Below are positions 59,306-64,000 of a DNA stretch of 64,000 nt, one piece after another. The notes below the pieces were generated by a model, which had not been told where the DNA came from, searched no databases, and saw only the letters and a list, made by a program, of their open reading frames with translations. Position numbers and translations under genes: made by a program. Position 1 is the first letter of the stretch. Each line of letters starts with the position of its first letter. Source of the stretch: Betaproteobacteria bacterium (lineage in GTDB: Bacteria; Pseudomonadota; Gammaproteobacteria; Burkholderiales; Casimicrobiaceae); contig JAAFIS010000001.1 of assembly GCA_013298695.1 (NCBI GenBank), positions 248,001 to 312,000 on the forward strand. The letters run 5' to 3'.

Positions 59306-62074
59306 ATGACCGACGTTAAAACAACCTGCCCGTATTGCGGCGTTGGCTGCGGTGTCATCGCAACGACAGATGGAAAAAACATTACCGCTGTGCGCGGCGA
59401 CCTGGATCATCCCGCGAACTTCGGTCGTCTCTGTACGAAGGGCAGCACACTGCACCTCACGACGACACCGTATGGTCGCGCGTTGTACCCAGAGATTCGC
59501 CGTGATCGCAATGAGCGACGCAAGCGTACGAGTTGGGATGAGACGCTCGACTATCTCGTTGAAAAATTTGTAACAACGATTTCGGAGCACGGCCCCGATA
59601 GCGTCGGCTTCTACATTTCGGGTCAACTCCTCACTGAAGACTATTACGTTTTCAACAAGCTCGCCAAGGGGTTGATTGGCACTAATAACGTCGATACCAA
59701 TTCACGGCTTTGCATGTCGTCAGCTGTCACGGGTTACAAATCAACGCTTGGCGCAGACGCACCGCCCGCCTGCTACGACGATTTGAATCATGCCGAGCTC
59801 ATCGTCATTGCAGGCAGCAATATGGCGTGGGCGCACCCGATTTTGTATCGACGACTTGAAGATGCGAAGGCAAAAAATCCGTCGCTTAAAGTTGTGTGCA
59901 TTGATCCGCGTCGCACCGAAACCGCGCGCGGCGCAGATTTACATCTGCCGATTTTGCCCGGCACGGACGTCGCACTCTTCAATGCGATCATGCATTGGCT
60001 TATTTGGGAAGACGTCGTCGCGAGCGACTACATCGCTGCGCACACCGAAGGATTCGCCGAGCTTCGCACGAGCGTTCGCGAATGCACGCCTGCCTGGGCG
60101 GCGCGTGTATGTGGCGTGCACGAAGAAGCGATTGTGCAGCTCGCGCAATGGTGGCGCGACTCAAAGGCGACACTCTCGCTGTATTGCCAAGGCTTGAATC
60201 AATCAACGAGTGGCACTGATAAAAACGCGGCGCTCATCAACCTGCATCTTGCAACTGCGCAGATCGGAAAACACGGTGCCGGGCCGTTTTCGTTAACCGG
60301 ACAACCCAATGCAATGGGCGGTCGCGAAGTGGGTGGGCTCGCGAACTTGTTGCCGGGTCATCGCGATATTGTGAACTCGGAACATCGCGCTGAAGTTGAA
60401 AAGCTTTGGGGCGTGCCTGCGGGTCGCATTCCCGCAGTGCCTGGGAAAACCGCGGTTGAAATGTTCGATGCGGCCAAGCGTGGGGAGATCAAATTGCTTT
60501 GGATCGCCTGCACCAATCCCGCGCAATCGATGCCGAATCTTGCAAGCGTTGCGGAGGCGTTCGCAAACGCTGAATGCGTGATCGTGCAGGAGGCTTACGC
60601 GACGACCGAGACTGCGAAGCTCGCCGATGTGTTGCTGCCTGCAAGTACCTGGGGCGAGAAGCATGGAACAGTCACCAATTCCGAGCGGCGCATTACGCGT
60701 GTGAAAAGAGTGTTGCCTCCGCCGGGTGAGGCGAAGCACGATTGGGAGATTGTGGTCGAGTTTGCGCGGCGGTTAGAGATGCGACTTGGTTCCCTCTCCA
60801 GCAACGCGATAGAGGGAGCCAATTTATTCCCCTACGACACCCCCGAATTCATCTTCAACGAACACCGCGAAACGACGCGCGGGCGAGACCTCGACATCAG
60901 CGGGATGAACTACGAAATGCTCGCCTCGCAAGGCCCGCAACAATGGCCAATGCGCGAAGGTGAATCAACAGGTAAAACGCGCCTCTACGAAGATGGCATC
61001 TTCCCAACGGTAAGCGGTAAAGCAACATTCAAAGTAACGCCGTACAAAGCGGTCGCCGACGCGGTCGACGCACGCTTTCCGCTCGCGCTCACGACAGGTC
61101 GCATGCGTGATCAATGGCATGGTATGAGCCGCACGGGGCGCGTGCCGCAGCTCTACGGACACGAACCCGAGCCGATGCTTACGCTGAACACGAACGATGC
61201 CGCGCGCCGAGGATTCGTGCCGGGTGAAGTCGTGAAAGTCGCGTCACGCCGTGGCGAATTGTTGATTCGCGTCGGATTGAGCGATGACGTTAGATCCGGT
61301 CAGTGTTATGTGCCGATGCATTGGGGCAAAGCTTCGCTCGCAAGCGCTGGCTCGCATGGCGTGAATGCGTTAACCAATGGCGCATTTGATGCCTCCTCTA
61401 AACAACCGGAGTTGAAACACGCGGCCGTGCGCGTCGAGCGTGCGCAGTTGCCGTGGCAATTGGTGGCGTTCGCGTACACATCGGATCGTGATCCGGTCGC
61501 TTTGTGTGATGACTTGCGCGAAGTCGCGGCGCAGATTCAAGGTGATTGTTTCGCAAGCACCACGTTAATCGGAAATGAGCGTCCTGGCGTCGTACTGCGT
61601 CTTGCTTGCGCAGAAGCGCCAAATCGCGAAACGCTGGAGCAGATTGATCGCGTGCTCGGCGTTACCGGTTTGTCATCGCTTGTCTACGACGATGCGCGGC
61701 GAAACATCTCACGTCGCGTTCGCGTGGAAGACGGGCGGCTAACGGGTGTGCGTCTTGCGGGCGATCTTGCTGCAGAAACGTGGATGCGCGATTTCTTTTT
61801 GTCGGGCGCATCGGTGGTTGAGCTCCGCCAACGATTGCTCGCAGGCAGCGCGACCGCGCCTGACGGCTTCAAAGCGCGCGGCAAGGTGGTGTGCAATTGC
61901 TTTAACGTGACCGAACGCGAGATCACAGAATTCTGCGCGGCGTCGAGCCGCGCCTCGATGAGCGCTTCGACGACGCTAGCCGCGCTGCAAGCTAAAAAAA
62001 AATGTGGCACAAATTGCGGATCGTGTTTGCCAGAGCTGCGCGGGCTAGTCGCCTCTGCCGCCAATGCAGCGTAA
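59306..62074 (+). CDS. nasA: Assimilatory nitrate reductase catalytic subunit
   Basis: 922 aa Mo-bisMGD oxidoreductase. N-terminal [4Fe-4S] motif CPYCGVGCGV...RLCTKGSTL (about residues 8-50), NxxCMSSAVTGYK with the Mo-ligand Cys (SRLCMSSAV), molydopterin motifs GSNMAWAHPILYRRLE, QGLNQSTSGTDKNAALINLH and PNAMGGREVGGLANLLPGHR, and the molydopterin dinucleotide-binding domain from about 560. The last 60 residues are a BFD-like [2Fe-2S] domain (CNCFNVTEREI ... CGTNCGSCLPELR) typical of NasA/NarB with this extension. Reduces nitrate to nitrite. Confidence 0.95.
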   Translation: MTDVKTTCPYCGVGCGVIATTDGKNITAVRGDLDHPANFGRLCTKGSTLHLTTTPYGRALYPEIRRDRNERRKRTSWDETLDYLVEKFVTTISEHGPDSVGFYISGQLLTEDYYVFNKLAKGLIGTNNVDTNSRLCMSSAVTGYKSTLGADAPPACYDDLNHAELIVIAGSNMAWAHPILYRRLEDAKAKNPSLKVVCIDPRRTETARGADLHLPILPGTDVALFNAIMHWLIWEDVVASDYIAAHTEGFAELRTSVRECTPAWAARVCGVHEEAIVQLAQWWRDSKATLSLYCQGLNQSTSGTDKNAALINLHLATAQIGKHGAGPFSLTGQPNAMGGREVGGLANLLPGHRDIVNSEHRAEVEKLWGVPAGRIPAVPGKTAVEMFDAAKRGEIKLLWIACTNPAQSMPNLASVAEAFANAECVIVQEAYATTETAKLADVLLPASTWGEKHGTVTNSERRITRVKRVLPPPGEAKHDWEIVVEFARRLEMRLGSLSSNAIEGANLFPYDTPEFIFNEHRETTRGRDLDISGMNYEMLASQGPQQWPMREGESTGKTRLYEDGIFPTVSGKATFKVTPYKAVADAVDARFPLALTTGRMRDQWHGMSRTGRVPQLYGHEPEPMLTLNTNDAARRGFVPGEVVKVASRRGELLIRVGLSDDVRSGQCYVPMHWGKASLASAGSHGVNALTNGAFDASSKQPELKHAAVRVERAQLPWQLVAFAYTSDRDPVALCDDLREVAAQIQGDCFASTTLIGNERPGVVLRLACAEAPNRETLEQIDRVLGVTGLSSLVYDDARRNISRRVRVEDGRLTGVRLAGDLAAETWMRDFFLSGASVVELRQRLLAGSATAPDGFKARGKVVCNCFNVTEREITEFCAASSRASMSASTTLAALQAKKKCGTNCGSCLPELRGLVASAANAA

Positions 62075-62122
62075 CGAAAAACGCAGCTTGATTCGACGCC
62101 GGTGCCCCCTCGACCATTTTTC

Positions 62123-62186
62123 GTAGGAGCGGCCTGCCGTGATCAAGCTCTTGATGGCGAAAATGGTCGCGGTAAACCGCTGCTAC
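62123..62186. repeat. Degenerate GTAGGAGCGGC REP-type repeat
   Basis: GTAGGAGCGGCCTGCCGTGAT faces TCGCGGTAAACCGCTGCTAC, matching the 25583-25654 element with several changes. It is part of the 321-bp gap after nasA, which shows no convincing gene; reading frames there run through the repeat. Confidence 0.6.
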
Positions 62187-62262
62187 AAAAAGATAGTCGG
62201 TATGCTTACATGTTTGGGTTTACAAGTCACAAACGGTATTTATCGAAATGGCATGTTCTGCG

Positions 62263-62300
62263 CTATTTCGCCCAATTTAATGAGCGCCTAAAAGAAATAG
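62263..62300. repeat. Family P-like hairpin before the YbiB-like gene
   Basis: CTATTTC (62263-62269) and GAAATAG (62294-62300) are inverted, enclosing CGCCCAATTTAA and GCGCC. A degraded relative of the CGCCCAATT family, 96 bp before the next start codon. Confidence 0.4.
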
Positions 62301-62395
62301 CGGATAAGGATAGGCCAATACAAATTGGTCTATGAACCGGAGTACACGCAGCGCTGAACAACGAGCTCGCATGCGCGGTTGGGTTAAATTGATCT

Positions 62396-63424
62396 ATGGA
62401 TTTCAAATCGATCATCAAAGAAATCGGTCGCGGTGCGCGCGGTGCGCGGGGACTTGCGCCGGAGCTTGCTTACGAGAGCTTTCGCATGCTGCTGCGCGCT
62501 GAAGTTGACGAGGTGCAGTTAGGCGCGTGGTGGCTCGCGATGCGTATTAAGGCCGAAACTGCTGAAGAGCTTGCTGCGTTTGAGCAAGCGATGCAAGACA
62601 CGCTCGCGTTTCGAGTGGATTGCACCGCACCGCTTGTGATCTTGCCCTGCTACAACGGCGCGCGACAGTTACCGAATCTCACGCCGCTGCTCGCCTGGGC
62701 ACTTGCCAAACACAACGTGCGCGTGCTGTTGCACGGTGTGCGAAGCGATCCAACGCGCGTCACTACGTTTGAACTATTCAACGCCTTGCAATTCCCGGTG
62801 GTTCGCGATGCTGACCAAGCGAACGCGGCCTTGCGCGAGAGAGGTTTCGCATTCGCGGCGATTGATTCGATCCATCCGATGTTGGCGCAGTTGCTGGCCA
62901 ATCGCTGGCGGATTGGCGTACGCTCAACGCCTCACACTGTTGCGAAGTTGTTGCAACCGACGAATGGAAATGCACTTTGCGCGAACGACGACCATGCAAT
63001 ACGCGCGAACGACGACCACGCATTACGCGCGAACGACGACCACGCATTACGCGTGGTGGCGCTCACGCATGGCGACTACATTGATCGCCTCGGTGCGCAT
63101 CTGCAATCGAAGAAGGCGAATGCGGTTGTATTTCGCGGTTGCGAAGGTGAACCGGTGTTGCATCCGAAGCGCAAGGTTGACGTGCAAATATTCCAAGACG
63201 GCGTGCAGCATATTCGAGAATGGCATGGTGTTGAAGCGCATGATTTGCCTGACACTTTCGACATTGCCACGACTGTCGCCTACACGCATGATGTGATGCA
63301 GGGACGGCGCGCGATGCCGGAATGGATCGCGTGGTTGGCACAAGAACTGCAACATGCTGCCCATGCCACACACAACTCATATCACTCGCGGAAAAGTCTT
63401 TCTCGTCGGCGCGGGTCCGGGTGA
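62396..63424 (+). CDS. YbiB-like protein (anthranilate phosphoribosyltransferase fold)
   Basis: 342 aa. FKSIIKEIGRGARGARGLAPELAYESFRMLLRAEVDEVQLGAWWLAMRIKAETAEELAAF is the N-terminal helical domain of the TrpD2/YbiB family; LVILPCYNGARQLPNLTPLLAWALAKHNVRVLLHG and AIDSIHPMLAQLLANRWRIGVRSTPHTVAKLLQP follow. YbiB proteins bind nucleic acid and lack the usual PRPP motif. Residues about 195-218 are three copies of an eight-residue repeat (ANDDHA-(I/L)-R). Its last 62 bases overlap cobA in another frame. Placement between nasA and cobA recurs in related nitrate clusters as I recall. Confidence 0.8.
   Translation: MDFKSIIKEIGRGARGARGLAPELAYESFRMLLRAEVDEVQLGAWWLAMRIKAETAEELAAFEQAMQDTLAFRVDCTAPLVILPCYNGARQLPNLTPLLAWALAKHNVRVLLHGVRSDPTRVTTFELFNALQFPVVRDADQANAALRERGFAFAAIDSIHPMLAQLLANRWRIGVRSTPHTVAKLLQPTNGNALCANDDHAIRANDDHALRANDDHALRVVALTHGDYIDRLGAHLQSKKANAVVFRGCEGEPVLHPKRKVDVQIFQDGVQHIREWHGVEAHDLPDTFDIATTVAYTHDVMQGRRAMPEWIAWLAQELQHAAHATHNSYHSRKSLSRRRGSG
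62979..63050 (+). repeat. Three tandem 24-bp repeats within the YbiB-like gene
   Basis: Units at 62979-63002, 63003-63026 and 63027-63050. Units 2 and 3 are identical and unit 1 differs by two bases. Period 24 keeps the frame and encodes the ANDDHALR octapeptide. Located between two conserved parts, in a place likely to be a surface loop. Confidence 0.9.
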
Positions 63425-64000
63425 TCCGGAACTGCTCACGCTCAAGGCGGCTCGTTTGCTCGCGAGCGCTGATGTCGTGTTGATCGACGATCTTGCGAGT
63501 AACGAAATGCTGTCTCTTTGTCCACAAGCACGTGTGGTTCACGTCGGTAAACGCGGAGGTTGCAAAAGCACGCCGCAGGCGTTTATTGAGAAACTTTTGG
63601 TGCGCGAAGCGAGCGCGGGCAACAAAGTGGTGCGCTTGAAAGGCGGCGATCCTTCGATTTTTGGTCGCGCGGGCGAAGAAATTGCGGCGTTAGAAGCGGC
63701 GAATATTGAATACGAAATTATTCCAGGTATTACGGCAGGCGTTGCGGCGGCATCGCAAGTTGCGACGTCGCTGACCCATCGCGATTACGCGCAAGGTGTT
63801 GCCTTCATTACGGCACATGGCGCGGAAGGTGCGGCGATTGATTGGAGCGCACTGGCGCAAGCAAAACTCACGCTCGTCGTGTACATGGGCGTGTCGCGTG
63901 CAGGGCAGTTGCAAACCGATATAATTGCCGGCGGGATGGCGGTAGACACTCCCGTACTCGCAGTTGAAAACGCGTCACGAAGCGATGTGCGAATTGTTGT
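63363..64000 (+). CDS. cobA: Uroporphyrinogen-III C-methyltransferase (partial)
   Basis: At least 212 residues; continues past the window end. Start ATG 63363 gives MPHTTHITRGKVFLVGAGPGDPELLTLKAARLLASADVVLIDD, the SUMT N-terminus, followed by VVHVGKRGGCKSTPQAFIEKLLV, VRLKGGDPSIFGRAGEEIAAL, IPGITAGVAAAS and VVYMGVSRAGQLQ. It methylates uroporphyrinogen III twice to precorrin-2, the first step to siroheme, the cofactor of NirB. It overlaps the YbiB-like gene by 62 bp. Whether it is fused to CysG-type domains cannot be seen. Confidence 0.9.
   Translation, partial: MPHTTHITRGKVFLVGAGPGDPELLTLKAARLLASADVVLIDDLASNEMLSLCPQARVVHVGKRGGCKSTPQAFIEKLLVREASAGNKVVRLKGGDPSIFGRAGEEIAALEAANIEYEIIPGITAGVAAASQVATSLTHRDYAQGVAFITAHGAEGAAIDWSALAQAKLTLVVYMGVSRAGQLQTDIIAGGMAVDTPVLAVENASRSDVRIV

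Noticed and set aside
62102-62335. Possible 77-aa gene after nasA
   Set aside because: The frame runs through a REP-type inverted repeat, has no family resemblance and no ribosome-binding site.
62979-63050. Short CRISPR-like repeat array
   Set aside because: Units are adjacent with no spacers and keep the reading frame; a coding tandem repeat explains it.

Overview
The window looks like chromosomal DNA of a betaproteobacterium (Burkholderiales-like). Several features point this way: an HslV with the short pre-Thr propeptide typical of betaproteobacteria, a DksA with a one-cysteine zinc-finger remnant, the gshB / PTS-EIIA / HPr block, a LysR/SDR divergent pair, and the order nrtABD-nirBD-nasA-cobA. 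Base composition is moderately GC-rich, with AT-rich intergenic islands carrying many palindromes. I saw no rRNA, tRNA, CRISPR array, phage or transposase gene. Genus is not claimed.

Layout. 0-12 kb (mostly minus strand): DUF3025 protein, zinc-ribbon membrane protein, SPFH protein with a C-terminal HTH-like domain, a DsbC-like lipoprotein, a UbiH-type hydroxylase, HslV without HslU, a STAS protein, an ABC exporter with a DUF3299 protein, Fe-SOD and DksA. 12-23 kb: PyrC, an EamA permease, a 3-hydroxyacyl-CoA dehydrogenase operon, an ABC-F ATPase, a PfpI protein, a broken LRV-repeat gene, ExoA and PyrE. 23-29 kb: GshB, PTS EIIA and HPr (no PtsI), then YajC-SecD-SecF and DedA. 29-36.5 kb: a hydrolase, an IorAB-like molybdenum hydroxylase with an AraC regulator, an ABM/NIPSNAP/ArsR operon, and ribosomal proteins S6-S18-L9. 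36.9-44.8 kb: a catabolic island with GntR and LysR regulators, two SDRs, and a divergent suyAB / slcC-comC set that I read as 3-sulfolactate degradation. 45-52 kb: a DUF1501/DUF1800 pair, uracil-DNA glycosylase-RimI-TsaB, and RlmD. 52-64 kb: assimilatory nitrate/nitrite reduction from NasT to the siroheme enzyme CobA, which is cut by the window end.

How it works together. The nitrate module is the best-resolved regulatory unit. A NasT-like ANTAR protein is followed by a sigma-54 type -24/-12 promoter, a predicted 9-bp hairpin whose hexaloop has the A1/G4 ANTAR signature, a second candidate hairpin competing with an intrinsic terminator, and then the nitrate ABC transporter (NrtABD), siroheme nitrite reductase (NirBD), nitrate reductase (NasA) and a siroheme-precursor methylase (CobA). 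On the opposite strand beside nasT lies a promoter-terminator pair that could make a small RNA of about 112 nt. In the sulfolactate island, ComC and SlcC would interconvert sulfolactate stereoisomers through sulfopyruvate, and SuyAB would release sulfite and leave pyruvate.

The most unusual material is repetitive. One long inverted-repeat element of about 220-250 bp, built of CTANGACGNCG units separated by small hairpins of differing sequence, occurs twice, each time at the 3' end of a gene. A second family of 19-25 bp palindromes (CGCCCAATT-N-AATTGGGCG) occurs between genes and once inside the tsaB reading frame. There are further REP-like elements and an in-frame 24-bp triplicate repeat in a YbiB-like gene.
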